DNA of 64,000 nt, from NCBI RefSeq assembly GCF_000305775.1, contig NC_018866.1, positions 2,065,001-2,129,000 on the forward strand, written 5' to 3'. The notes beneath the pieces are model-generated. The model ran no database searches. It saw only the letters and a list, made by a program, of their open reading frames with translations, and had not been told where the DNA came from. Origin of the DNA: Dehalobacter sp. DCA (GTDB lineage: Bacteria > Bacillota > Desulfitobacteriia > Desulfitobacteriales > Syntrophobotulaceae). Made by a program: the position numbers and the translations under genes. This document shows positions 25,251-34,084 of the stretch, piece after piece (the stretch's first letter is position 1; every line of letters begins with the position of its first letter).

Positions 25251-26243
25251 TTATAACAGCAATTCTGCAATCTGGACTGCATTTGTCGCTGCACCTTTGC
25301 GAATCTGATCACCTGCGATCCAGAGATTAATCCCCTGATCAATGGTATGATCTTCCCGGATTCTTCCGACCAGAACTTCATCCCTGTTCGAGCTGTCGAG
25401 CGGCATCGGATAAATATCTTTCGCCGAATCGTCTTTTAAGATTACGCCGGGAGCCTGGGCAAGCGCAGCCTTGACCTGATCGATCATGAGTTTTTTCTCA
25501 GTCTCAATATTGATGGATTCACAGTGAGAACGAAAGACCGGAACACGGACACAGGTAGCCGTAACACGCAAATCATCCCTGTGGAAGATTTTTTGGGTTT
25601 CCTTGACCATTTTCCATTCTTCCTTTGTATAGTCACCCTCCTGGAATACATCAATTCTGGGTATCAGGTTAAAGGCGATCTGATATGGGAAGGTATCGAT
25701 ATCTGTGATCTTTTCCCCGTTGCTCCACGACTTCACCTGTTCCTCCAGTTCAATAATACCTTCTTTGCCCGCGCCGGAAACTGCCTGATACGTGGATACC
25801 ACAATGCGTTTGATTGGCGAAAGCGCTTCGAGCGGTTTCAGTGCCACGACCATGATAATCGTGGAACAGTTCGGATTGGCAATAATTCCTTTATGCCATT
25901 TGACATCTTCGGGGTTGACTTCAGGCACAACCAGAGGAACATCCGGATTTAGCCGAAAAGCACTGCTGTTGTCAATGACGACTGCCCCGCTCCGGACTGC
26001 GGCCGGCGCATACTCCGTGCTGGCGGAACCGCCCGCAAATAAGGCGATATCAATGCCTTGAAAGCTCTGATTCGTTGTTTCTTGCACTTCTATTTCTTTT
26101 CCCTGCCAGGAAATCCGTGACCCGCTTGATCTTTTCGTCGCAAGCAAGCGAAGCTCATCCACCGGGAACTTCCGTTCAGCAAGAATTTTCAGAAATTCCT
26201 GACCAACGACACCCGTTGCCCCGACAATTGCAATATTCGGCAT
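25251..26243 (-). CDS. asd: Aspartate-semialdehyde dehydrogenase
   Basis: NADPH-dependent reduction of aspartyl phosphate to the semialdehyde. 330 residues. Rossmann motif GATGVVGQEF at the N-terminus, active-site Cys in IANPNCSTI (about residue 128), and the catalytic His in VFRSHCESI. GGAGG precedes ATG 26243 by 7 bases. It lies between dpaB and dapG, supplying both lysine and dipicolinate branches. Confidence 0.97.
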   Translation of the reverse strand: MPNIAIVGATGVVGQEFLKILAERKFPVDELRLLATKRSSGSRISWQGKEIEVQETTNQSFQGIDIALFAGGSASTEYAPAAVRSGAVVIDNSSAFRLNPDVPLVVPEVNPEDVKWHKGIIANPNCSTIIMVVALKPLEALSPIKRIVVSTYQAVSGAGKEGIIELEEQVKSWSNGEKITDIDTFPYQIAFNLIPRIDVFQEGDYTKEEWKMVKETQKIFHRDDLRVTATCVRVPVFRSHCESINIETEKKLMIDQVKAALAQAPGVILKDDSAKDIYPMPLDSSNRDEVLVGRIREDHTIDQGINLWIAGDQIRKGAATNAVQIAELLL

Positions 26244-26354
26244 TGAGATCCTCCTTAAACATGGATATTCAATAATTCTGACAATCCACTTTCAACAACT
26301 AAGTATTAATATAGTATAAATCATTATTCTCTCATAGGATACTAAATATTTTAG

Positions 26355-26951
26355 CTACTCAGAAGAAGTAATTTCTACCAGGAGCGGTTCAATTTGTTTT
26401 CCCTGGCAGGCCAGCAGTATTGTGTCCGGTATTTTATCCATCTGGGCAACTAGTGAATTGGTTTTTTTGAGCGGGCTGTCCTGACCAAAAGGCACCAGGT
26501 AGATATTCTTGGCTAAGAGTAAGGCTCCGATATTCTTGGCGTTAACCCCTAACCCGTCATTTGTGGATATAGCGATTACAACAGGGCCTAAATTGCGCAA
26601 ATGCGCTTTGGTAGCCATTAAGACGGGTGTATCGGTGATACCGTTGGCGAGTTTGGCAAGTGTATTCCCGGTACAGGGCGCAATAACTATACAGTCAAAA
26701 AGCTTGCCCGGACCGATTGGTTCTGCTTCCGGGATAGTCCTGATCGGGTCTTTCCCTGTAATCTCTTTCAGACTGGATTTCCAGTACGCTGCTTTCCCGA
26801 ATCTCGTATCCACTGTATCAACAGACTCCGAAACAATCGGCGTTATATCTGCTCCTTCTTCGACAAGCTGCCTGATCACCTCCATGACCCGGCCAAGGGT
26901 ACAATGGGAACCGGTCAGCGCAAAACCAATGTGCAGCTTTTCAAATCTCAT
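26355..26951 (-). CDS. dpaB: Dipicolinate synthase subunit B
   Basis: About 198 residues, flavoprotein (PPC-decarboxylase-like) fold. FALTGSHCTLGRVMEVI at the N-terminus and VIAPCTGNTLAKLANGI are the family marks. With DpaA it oxidises dihydrodipicolinate to dipicolinate in the mother cell during sporulation. The ATG at 26951 overlaps the dpaA end by 11 bases and has an AGGGGGTG site 8 bases before it. Its presence is direct evidence for an endospore programme. Confidence 0.95.
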   Translation of the reverse strand: MRFEKLHIGFALTGSHCTLGRVMEVIRQLVEEGADITPIVSESVDTVDTRFGKAAYWKSSLKEITGKDPIRTIPEAEPIGPGKLFDCIVIAPCTGNTLAKLANGITDTPVLMATKAHLRNLGPVVIAISTNDGLGVNAKNIGALLLAKNIYLVPFGQDSPLKKTNSLVAQMDKIPDTILLACQGKQIEPLLVEITSSE

Positions 26952-27888
26952 TTTTGGGCACCCCCTTCCGGAGTGCAGCAGCAGTGGCTGCTTCTGCAGC
27001 AGGTACAAGGTGCTCAAGAATCAGAGGCGGATAAAGCTTTGCCAGTATTTTTCCGGCGGTCCTTGGAGCGACAATACCAGGCAGGCCAGGAGCAAGCTGG
27101 GCCTTAATGCCAAGCATCTGAGCATATTCAAAGTCAGTACCTCCCGGAATAGAGGCAATATCAATAATGACGGTTTCCCGGGACATTTTGTTCAGCAGGT
27201 CTCTACCAAGAACCAGGGCGGGTACGGTATTGAAAACAATTTCCGCCCTGCTGATTTCCTTTTCAAGATCAGAAAAACCGATAGCACGCACTCCCATCTC
27301 TACGGCCCGGGCCAGGTCTGCTGGCTTACGTGCAACACACGTAACCCTTGCTCCCATTCCCTTCAGTAGATTCACCAGCGTCATGCCACAGCGGCCAAGA
27401 CCCAAAACAAAGCTTTCACTGCTGTGAATGGTGATCGTCGTGGCCTCTATTGCCATCTGAACCGCTCCCTCGGCTGAAGGTATCGAATTCAAGATGACAA
27501 TTTCATTACGGTTTGCTATTTCCACGAGGTCTATGTTCATCTTTTGGGCTGCGCTGATTAGGGCAGGACGGGCCCAGCCTATAAAAAGCGGAACACCAGG
27601 CGGAATCAATTCCAGAACTTCATTATTCAAGATGATCGGGTAGCTGGAATACTTTGCCTTGATCAGGCCCCGTGCATCTGTACCAAACATTGGCAAGATA
27701 AGAGCATCTGCTTTAGCAATAACCTCGGTAAAAGATTTGGCATGTTCAATGCTGTCTCCAAGCGGAGACTTTTCCAGACCGAGCCCGATGATCTTGGCAC
27801 CACACTTTTGCAGCTCAGGGACAAGAAATATTTCTCTGTCATCCCCGCCGATTACTGCCAGGCGAACTCCTTCAAGTACCGCATTCAT
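26941..27888 (-). CDS. dpaA: Dipicolinate synthase subunit A
   Basis: 315 residues with a C-terminal NAD(P)-binding Rossmann domain (LGLGRCGMTLVNLLKGMGA at about residues 160-180) and an N-terminal substrate domain starting RLAVIGGDDREIFL. It makes dipicolinate with DpaB for spore core dehydration and heat resistance. AAGGAGG lies 8 bases before the ATG. The 77 bp before it hold a perfect 10-bp inverted repeat and a CATATACTG sequence close to the mother-cell SigK -10 consensus. Confidence 0.95.
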   Translation of the reverse strand: MNAVLEGVRLAVIGGDDREIFLVPELQKCGAKIIGLGLEKSPLGDSIEHAKSFTEVIAKADALILPMFGTDARGLIKAKYSSYPIILNNEVLELIPPGVPLFIGWARPALISAAQKMNIDLVEIANRNEIVILNSIPSAEGAVQMAIEATTITIHSSESFVLGLGRCGMTLVNLLKGMGARVTCVARKPADLARAVEMGVRAIGFSDLEKEISRAEIVFNTVPALVLGRDLLNKMSRETVIIDIASIPGGTDFEYAQMLGIKAQLAPGLPGIVAPRTAGKILAKLYPPLILEHLVPAAEAATAAALRKGVPKNEI

Positions 27889-27902
27889 GTTTATGCCTCC
27901 TT

Positions 27903-27934
27903 ACTGGATAGTGTCCAGTTAACTACTATCCAGT
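27903..27934. promoter_or_regulatory. Inverted repeat in front of dpaA
   Basis: ACTGGATAGT (27903-27912) and ACTATCCAGT (27925-27934) are perfect complements 12 bases apart. They sit directly before the dpaA ribosome site and after a SigK-like AC-N17-CATATACTG element (about 27931-27957). It could be an operator or an mRNA hairpin. Confidence 0.5.
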
Positions 27935-27965
27935 ATATGAGCAGCCGAGAAACGCGGTGCTTAAC

Positions 27966-28769
27966 CTAATCCAGGAAATTCTCGAGTCCGACAACAAGTC
28001 CGGTCAGCTTATATGCTTTGCGAATGGCCAGTATCACCCCGGGCATGTAGGTTTCCCGGGTATACGCGTCATGACGGATCGTAAGCGTCTGTCCGGATCC
28101 TCCAAAAATAACTTCCTGATGGGCGATCAGTCCCGGTAAACGGATGGAATGGATGTGAATGCCATTCAGGTCTCCGCCCCGCGAACCAGGTATTTTCTCA
28201 TATTCGTTCGGATGTCCCTGGATTATTGGTTCCCGGATCTCAGAGATCATATCCGCAGTTTTCAAAGCAGTGCCTGAAGGTGCATCCAGCTTCTGATCAT
28301 GATGATATTCAACGATATCGACGTGATGAAAGTATTTTGCGGTTTCTTTCGCAAACTTCATCATCAGTATTGCGCCAAGCGCAAAATTCGGTGCAATAAA
28401 AACCCCTGTGCCGGTCGCTTTGGACAGATCCTCCAATTCACTGATTTCGTGACCGTCCAGCCCAGTCGCTCCGATAACAGGAACAACCCCCGCTTTAATT
28501 GCAATTTTGGCATTGGAAAATACTGATTGGGGATTCGTAAAATCAACGAGAATATCTACTTGCAGTTCTTTTAATTTTTCTATTTCCATCTGGCCGGAAA
28601 TCTGTAGGTCGAATGGCTGCTGTCCAAGGACTAATCCAATATCCTTTCCTTGATTCTGAATATCTGATACCCCTGCAAGCTCCATATCGTTCTGCAGACG
28701 TATTGTCCTGACTGTTTCCATGCCCACTTTGCCACATGCTCCGGCAACAAATACGCGTATTTTGTCCAA
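27966..28769 (-). CDS. dapB: 4-hydroxy-tetrahydrodipicolinate reductase
   Basis: 267 residues. N-terminal nucleotide site VAGACGKVGMETV, catalytic EYHHDQKLDAPSGTAL (His pair and Lys), and C-terminal tetramerisation domain. It reduces the DapA product on the way to diaminopimelate, competing with DpaAB for the same pool. Start TTG 28769 with AGGAGGGG upstream. First gene of the dapB-dpaA-dpaB-asd-dapG-dapA cluster. Confidence 0.96.
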   Translation of the reverse strand: MDKIRVFVAGACGKVGMETVRTIRLQNDMELAGVSDIQNQGKDIGLVLGQQPFDLQISGQMEIEKLKELQVDILVDFTNPQSVFSNAKIAIKAGVVPVIGATGLDGHEISELEDLSKATGTGVFIAPNFALGAILMMKFAKETAKYFHHVDIVEYHHDQKLDAPSGTALKTADMISEIREPIIQGHPNEYEKIPGSRGGDLNGIHIHSIRLPGLIAHQEVIFGGSGQTLTIRHDAYTRETYMPGVILAIRKAYKLTGLVVGLENFLD

Positions 28770-28796
28770 ATATACCCCTCCTGAATACGATAACGC

Positions 28797-28827
28797 AAAA
28801 CCCCGCGCCAGAAGCCTTTCGGGGTTT
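28797..28827 (-). terminator. Terminator between the ylmC-like gene and dapB
   Basis: Minus strand AAACCCCG/CGGGGTTTT arms with a 14-base loop and a short T run. Confidence 0.65.
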
Positions 28828-28870
28828 AATACACTTCTTATTCTATTATATCAATAGAAACCTGTCAAAC

Positions 28871-29122
28871 CTACATATCGATATCTACGATGATCACTTC
28901 ACTGCCTACTTTTTTAATGGCTTTCCAGGGGACGACCACATACCCGCCTTCTTTTTCACTGTTCTTATTAAAAAACCTTCCGTATCCCACTCTTGAATCG
29001 ATGATGATTGCCTCAATTTTTCCTTCGGGGCTAATTTTAATATCACTCTCGCCAATTGAACCGAGCTTCGCGCCATCATGAAGATTAATAATTTCTTTTC
29101 CTGACAGTTCACTTAAAAGCAT
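28871..29122 (-). CDS. ylmC: YlmC/YmxH-type PRC-barrel protein
   Basis: 83 residues, a single PRC-barrel: LLSELSGKEIINLHDGAKLGSI, then GKIEAIIID and VVPWKAIKKVGSEVIIVD. In sporulating Firmicutes such proteins are found in sporulation-linked operons; in Bacillus ymxH lies beside the dpaA operon, as here. The ATG at 29122 has a GGAG site 8 bases upstream. An upstream in-frame ATG at 29185 lies inside the preceding gene. Confidence 0.88.
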   Translation of the reverse strand: MLLSELSGKEIINLHDGAKLGSIGESDIKISPEGKIEAIIIDSRVGYGRFFNKNSEKEGGYVVVPWKAIKKVGSEVIIVDIDM

Positions 29123-29123
29123 A

Positions 29124-29438
29124 TTACACACTCCTGCCCCGGACCGTTTCCCATATTTTTTGACCATAGGGCTGCAGTATCGCAATGATCAGCGAAAAAA
29201 CAGCCAGTGGCTTTATAAAATAAACCGATGAGGGATTCCAGATGTTTTCTGGTATTCCTAGAAAGGTCAGTAGCAGTTCCAAAGAAATATAAATTCCACC
29301 CGCAGTCCCGACCAGCTGGGTAATGGCCTTGGCCAAACGATTAGGTGCCTCAGGAGACCTCCACATCATGACTTTTACTCTGGTTCTCAATGATACAGCA
29401 ATCCCGAGCGCCAGCAGAACACTATATAGAATACTCAT
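29124..29438 (-). CDS. Small membrane protein, unknown
   Basis: 104 residues with hydrophobic segments at about 2-17, 40-62 and 72-90; a basic cytoplasmic loop follows the first (RTRVKVMMWRSPEAPNRLAK). I do not recognise a family. It ends one base before the ylmC-like gene starts, so the two are likely cotranslated. Its own start has a poor ribosome site, but a 7-codon frame just upstream (29435-29458) has a strong one and ends ATGA over this start. Confidence 0.65.
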   Translation of the reverse strand: MSILYSVLLALGIAVSLRTRVKVMMWRSPEAPNRLAKAITQLVGTAGGIYISLELLLTFLGIPENIWNPSSVYFIKPLAVFSLIIAILQPYGQKIWETVRGRSV

Positions 29439-29671
29439 AAACGCTTCAGGGCTTTCATTAGGAATCCCCCCTAAGCATATCTATGAGGGAAAAAACGGCA
29501 TTATTCTTCCGTAAACGGGTAACGCTTTATTATCTTCCGTTGACGTGCTGAATACTGCTTTTGCAGTCAGAATCACAAACCTTTGATCTCTTTTCTGATA
29601 AGATACGTAAAAAGATAACGCTGGCCGGATTCCATCAGGATCGACGGACAGATAAAGAAAGGAAGATAATA

Positions 29672-30874
29672 ATGAACAGAGTGAGACAAGGTTGGACAGT
29701 TACTTTGGCCGGAACCGGCATTAATTTGGCTCTTGGCGTTCTGTATACCTGGAGCGTTTTTGCAGCTGCCCTGATTGAGCAGGCTCACTGGACTAAAACT
29801 GCGGCTTCTGTTCCGTATATGGTCGCTTGCGCAGTGTTTGCCTTGATGATGGTTCCCGGCGGATATCTTCAAGACCGGTACGGTCCCCGCTGGATTGCTG
29901 CCTTTGGCGGAATCATGGCAGGCAGTGGTTTAATCCTGAGCAGCTTTACGCACTCACTGACCATGCTGATCGTTACTTTCGGTTTAATTGCCGGGATGGG
30001 GATCGGGCTCGGATACTCGGCTGCGACACCTGCCGCAGTCAAATGGTTTCCCCCAGAGAAAAAAGGTCTGATCTCGGGTGTCGTTGTTGCCGGCTTTGGT
30101 TTGGCTTCTCTTTATATCGCACCATTAACCAATGCTTTGCTGAGAAAGTTTGGCATAGAGAGCACCTTCCGTATTGAAGGGATCCTGTTCTTACTGATTA
30201 TTGTTTTGCTTGCCCAGGTACTGACTGTCCCTTCCACTCTAAGCGGCCAATCTCAGAGCAGCACGGCTTCCCCTTCAGCGGCTACTGCCTCGACAGGAGG
30301 CCTAAACTGGCGGCAAATGCTTATAAGACGGGAATTCTATCTGCTTTGGGTGATGTATGCGGCAGGAGCCAGCGCCGGGCTGATGATCATCAGCCAGCTT
30401 TCTTCAATTGCCAAAACGCAGGCCGGTATTTCCTGGGGGTACGCGATGGTCGCTTTGCTGGCCATTTTTAATGCCTCCGGCAGGGTTATTGCCGGCTGGC
30501 TCTCCGATAAAATCGGGCGTTCTTGGTCGATGCGTATTTTCTTCCTGATCCAGGCGCTCAACATGCTTGCTTTCAGCACTTACAATACTCCGGCATTAAT
30601 TGCGTTAGGTGCAGCGATTGCAGGATTAGGCTACGGTTCTTTGCTTTCGCTCTTCCCATCAGCAACCTATGATTATTTCGGTACAAAACATGCTGGAGTA
30701 AATTACGGCTTAGTCTTTACAGCCTGGGGTGTCGGCGGCGTCTTTGGTCCACTGATGGCCGGAACCATTGTTGATGCGACCAAAAGCTACTCCCTGGCTT
30801 TCAACATTTCCTTCCTGTTATGCCTTTGTGCAGTAGTTCTGACCTTTTTCTTGAAGAAGCCTCAGAAGTCCTGA
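29672..30874 (+). CDS. MFS transporter, oxalate/formate antiporter type
   Basis: About 400 residues with 12 membrane segments. The N-terminal LALGVLYTWSVFAAAL and GYLQDRYGPRWIAAFGG are typical of the OFA group of the major facilitator superfamily; a second GWLSDKIGRSWSMRIF follows in the C-terminal half. Members carry oxalate, formate or other small monocarboxylates, and the substrate cannot be told here. ATG 29672 has AAGGAAG 7 bases before it; an ATG at 29561 lacks a site. It is the only plus-strand gene between 10 and 64 kb and stands alone. Confidence 0.92.
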   Translation: MNRVRQGWTVTLAGTGINLALGVLYTWSVFAAALIEQAHWTKTAASVPYMVACAVFALMMVPGGYLQDRYGPRWIAAFGGIMAGSGLILSSFTHSLTMLIVTFGLIAGMGIGLGYSAATPAAVKWFPPEKKGLISGVVVAGFGLASLYIAPLTNALLRKFGIESTFRIEGILFLLIIVLLAQVLTVPSTLSGQSQSSTASPSAATASTGGLNWRQMLIRREFYLLWVMYAAGASAGLMIISQLSSIAKTQAGISWGYAMVALLAIFNASGRVIAGWLSDKIGRSWSMRIFFLIQALNMLAFSTYNTPALIALGAAIAGLGYGSLLSLFPSATYDYFGTKHAGVNYGLVFTAWGVGGVFGPLMAGTIVDATKSYSLAFNISFLLCLCAVVLTFFLKKPQKS

Positions 30875-30880
30875 CAATAT

Positions 30881-30920
30881 AAAAAATCAGCCTTGGCTTT
30901 GAATTCTGCAAGGCTGACAT
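30881..30920. terminator. Terminator shared by the MFS gene and dut
   Basis: TCAGCCTTG/CAAGGCTGA arms. The better T run (TTTTTTAT) is on the minus strand, after dut and a family A palindrome. Confidence 0.7.
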
Positions 30921-30944
30921 GTTTATAATTAATAATTAGGGTAA

Positions 30945-31023
30945 GTTTGTGGGCCATAATACCGCTCTTCGGCGATTTGCGCAATCCCTGCTTCGCTTAA
31001 CGCGGAATTGTGGCCCACGGACT
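30945..31023. repeat. Family A palindrome, copy 1
   Basis: Outer arms GTGGGCCATAATACCGC and GCGGAATTGTGGCCCAC. Short core. Between dut and the terminator. Confidence 0.75.
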
Positions 31024-31045
31024 GATTATGAGGGTAGATCTCTTT

Positions 31046-31510
31046 CTATAAACCAGTCGATCCGAAGCCACCTTCGCCCCTGAACGTGTCACCCAGATCT
31101 TCAACCTCTGTAAAAATGGCTCTGCAGACAGGCATAAACACAATCTGGGCAATGCGGTCACCATTGCTGACGACAACGTCTTCTTTTCCAAGATTAATCA
31201 TCAGCACTTTGATTTCGCCCCGGAAGTCGGAATCAATGACACCGACTCCGTTGCTTAAAGCAAGACCTTTTTTATCTGCCAGGCCGCTGCGGGCAAACAC
31301 GAAAGCTGCCACCTGCGGGCCTGGCAGTTCTATGGCTATTCCAGTAGGAACGCGGACCCTTTCCCCAGGCCGCACAACCATGTCTTGATCCAGAGAAGCA
31401 AACAGGTCTGCGCCCGCGGCTCCTGTCGTTGCATAAAAGGGTACTTTGGACCTATCCGCATCTCCGTCTGAAATCTTCCTTATTTTGACTCGAATCCTCT
31501 CTTCCAGCAT
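31046..31510 (-). CDS. dut: dUTP diphosphatase
   Basis: About 154 residues. Hydrolyses dUTP to dUMP, keeping uracil out of DNA. All five trimeric dUTPase motifs are visible: [43 protein letters not shown] and [13 protein letters not shown] 31510 (MLEERIRV) has AGGAG just upstream; the ATG at 31531 would place that site inside the gene. It follows the M16 peptidase by 42 bp. Confidence 0.96.
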   Translation of the reverse strand: MLEERIRVKIRKISDGDADRSKVPFYATTGAAGADLFASLDQDMVVRPGERVRVPTGIAIELPGPQVAAFVFARSGLADKKGLALSNGVGVIDSDFRGEIKVLMINLGKEDVVVSNGDRIAQIVFMPVCRAIFTEVEDLGDTFRGEGGFGSTGL

Positions 31511-31552
31511 CGTTCTCCTCTTCCTCCGCATTATTTCTTCGTCTTTATTGCA

Positions 31553-32821
31553 TCATGTTTCCGTAAAAGCTTCCTCAATAATCCTGTCGAAATCTGTATT
31601 ATAATCCTTTTGTCCCAACGTGAGGATGCTGATTTTTTCTTTCTGCCAGAGACGCTCCATCACTCTCTTGACATCCGCCGTGGTGACCTTTTCCAGTTTT
31701 TCAACTGCCTCTTCCGGTGTTTTTACTTCGCCGAAAGACAGCTCTGTTTTGCCGAGTCTGCTCATTCTGCTGCTGACAGATTCCAGTCCCAGATAAAGGT
31801 TGCCCTTGATCTGGGCTTTCGTTTTCATGAGCTCCTCTTCAGTTAATCCTTCTTTTTTTAATTTATTCAATTCATCAAGGATACATTTGATGACTTCATC
31901 CGTATTCCCGGGGCTCGTGCCTGCATAGACCGCAAACAGACCGGTATCGACATAGGTGGAGTGATAGGAATAGACGGAATAAGCCAGGCCTCTCTGTTCC
32001 CTGATTTCCTGAAAAAGACGTGAACTAAGCCCTCCACCTAAGATGCTGTTGATTACATGCATCACATAGATATCCTCATGATCCTGTCCGAGCCCCGGCA
32101 CTCCCACGATCAGGTGCATCTGCTCGGTATCCTTGCCAACCGCTTTTCTGAAGGCCGTCCCCTGAGGGTCTCCCTTGATGGAATCTGTTCTTTGTCTCTG
32201 GAAATCACCGAACATGGCCAGTTGACGGATGATATCCTCATGCTTAATCTTTCCGGCTACCGCAATGACGACCTGATCTGGTGTATAGCGTGTCTCCAGG
32301 TAATGGGAAACCTTTTCGCAGCTTAAATCGTGAATGGTTTCTTCGATACCGAGGATCGGTTTACCCAGCGGGTCTTTATTCCAGACATACTGGGAAAAGA
32401 GATCATGGATCAGCTCATCCGGAGAATCCTGATACATTTTGATTTCTTCAATGACAACTTTTTTTTCTTTATCCATCTCCTTAGGATCAAAGAGAGAGTT
32501 AAAAAACATATCACTTAAGACATCAATCGCCAGTGAGAGGTCCTCATCAAGCACTTTGGCATAATAACAAGTAAGCTCCTTAGTCGTAAACGCATTAATC
32601 TGGCCTCCGACTGCTTCCAGAGATTCTGCGAGCTGACGTGCACTTCGTTTCCCGGTTCCTTTGAAAAACATATGTTCAATGAAATGAGAAATACCTTCAT
32701 ACCCTTCCGTTTCGTTGCGAGATCCTGTTCCGACCCAGATCCCAATCGCCACTGAACGGACATAATCAATCTCTTCGGTGATGATTCGAACTCCGTTAGG
32801 CAATACGTGTTTTCGATGCAA
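31553..32821 (-). CDS. mlpA: M16 family zinc peptidase (MlpA-like)
   Basis: 422 residues, single-chain processing-peptidase type. Inverted zinc motif HFIEH (His46, Glu49, His50), downstream Glu in KVVIEEIKMYQDSPDE, and the second half has the GLAYSVYSYHS motif of this family. Cytoplasmic. In Bacillus the orthologous position (between ylxY and ymxH) is held by mlpA/ymxG. Sharing of the neighbourhood with pnp, ylxY and ylmC supports the name. Confidence 0.92.
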   Translation of the reverse strand: MHRKHVLPNGVRIITEEIDYVRSVAIGIWVGTGSRNETEGYEGISHFIEHMFFKGTGKRSARQLAESLEAVGGQINAFTTKELTCYYAKVLDEDLSLAIDVLSDMFFNSLFDPKEMDKEKKVVIEEIKMYQDSPDELIHDLFSQYVWNKDPLGKPILGIEETIHDLSCEKVSHYLETRYTPDQVVIAVAGKIKHEDIIRQLAMFGDFQRQRTDSIKGDPQGTAFRKAVGKDTEQMHLIVGVPGLGQDHEDIYVMHVINSILGGGLSSRLFQEIREQRGLAYSVYSYHSTYVDTGLFAVYAGTSPGNTDEVIKCILDELNKLKKEGLTEEELMKTKAQIKGNLYLGLESVSSRMSRLGKTELSFGEVKTPEEAVEKLEKVTTADVKRVMERLWQKEKISILTLGQKDYNTDFDRIIEEAFTET

Positions 32822-32862
32822 TGATCTTCCCCCTTAAGCACTTTGATAACGCTCTATTTAGT

Positions 32863-34071
32863 TTATCCTTTCTTAGCAAAGAAATCCAGTAAATCGTCCA
32901 CAAAGATTCGGACTCTTCCGGGAAGATTACCTGGGTTTTCCCCATCATGCTGTGCCAGGAGCGGTACTTCTTTAAGAAGCTTGTCCTCTGCATAAATTTG
33001 ATAATGACCCAGAATGTCTCCTTCTTTAATTGGATAGTCAATTTCCGTCCTTAGGTTTATCTGCATTTTAAGGCCTTTGATCGTGTCTTTTTCAAGACAG
33101 AGCCGGATATCTTCGCCTAGAACCAGAGGAATTTCCGTATCTGAAATCGGAAAGTTGCCTGCAACGTCCCCTTTTTTCCCTATTTCAATGATTCCGGTAT
33201 AATCAAAGCCCCATTGCAGAAGTCTTTGGGCATCTCCGAAACGATCCGGGGCATTCAGCACAACGCAGATCAGTCTCCGTCCGTCTTTACTGGCTGAAGC
33301 GACTAGGCATTTCCCAGCTGCGTTGGTCGTTCCCGTTTTTACACCGTCCGCCAAAGAGTAATTCCACAGAAGTTTATTGGTGTTTTTGGCATTTTGAGAC
33401 TTACGCGGTTCCTCAAAGCTGATAACTGAATATTTTTGGCTTACGATTTCAGCAAATTGAGGGTTATTCATCGCATATCTGGTGATGAGAGCCAGGTCAA
33501 ACGCCGTGGAATAATGATTTGGATCGGGAAGACCGTTTGGATTGACAAAGTTTGTGTTATAAGCGCCCAGCGAAGCTGCTTTCTGATTCATCAGCCGGAT
33601 GAACTCATCCTGGCTTCCCGCGGTATTTTCAGCGAGCGCGACACACGCATCATTGCCGGAGCTTAAGAGCGCCCCTTCCAGCAATTCTCCAATCTTAATC
33701 TTGTCTCCCTTGTCCAGATAGATAGAAGATTCCCCTACACCGCCGGCTTTCTCACTGACCGTAGTTATCTCCTCAGGCTCTGTCAGTTCCAGAGCCAGGA
33801 TTGCGGTCATGATCTTGGTGGTGCTGGCGGGCGGCCGCTGGACATTTCCGTCTCTGTCATATAGCAGCTCTCCTGTCTCCAAGTCGAGCAGCACTGCCGA
33901 ATGCGCTGTTACATATGGAAGCGTCCACTTTCCGCTGGATAAATTGGACGTCTCTACGATCATTTCTCCGGATAACCTGGTATTTTGGGCATATAGAGGA
34001 CTGCCTGCTGTCAGTATCATGGTCAGCAGACTCAGAATTATGCCCAAGAATTTTTTTTTCAATTGTACCAC
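32863..34071 (-). CDS. dacF: D-alanyl-D-alanine carboxypeptidase (S11, DacF-like)
   Basis: 402 residues. N-terminal signal peptide (LGIILSLLTMILTAGSPLYA), penicillin-binding motifs SxxK in PPASTTKIM (Ser83, Lys86), SGN in LLSSGNDACVALAE, KTG in DGVKTGTTN. C-terminal PBP5-like beta domain, but the end (VDDLLDFFAKKG) is short for a membrane anchor. It trims peptidoglycan stems outside the cell. Whether it is DacF (spore cortex) or DacA-like cannot be settled here. Confidence 0.9.
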   Translation of the reverse strand: MVQLKKKFLGIILSLLTMILTAGSPLYAQNTRLSGEMIVETSNLSSGKWTLPYVTAHSAVLLDLETGELLYDRDGNVQRPPASTTKIMTAILALELTEPEEITTVSEKAGGVGESSIYLDKGDKIKIGELLEGALLSSGNDACVALAENTAGSQDEFIRLMNQKAASLGAYNTNFVNPNGLPDPNHYSTAFDLALITRYAMNNPQFAEIVSQKYSVISFEEPRKSQNAKNTNKLLWNYSLADGVKTGTTNAAGKCLVASASKDGRRLICVVLNAPDRFGDAQRLLQWGFDYTGIIEIGKKGDVAGNFPISDTEIPLVLGEDIRLCLEKDTIKGLKMQINLRTEIDYPIKEGDILGHYQIYAEDKLLKEVPLLAQHDGENPGNLPGRVRIFVDDLLDFFAKKG

Positions 34072-34084
34072 CCCTTCATTTTGC

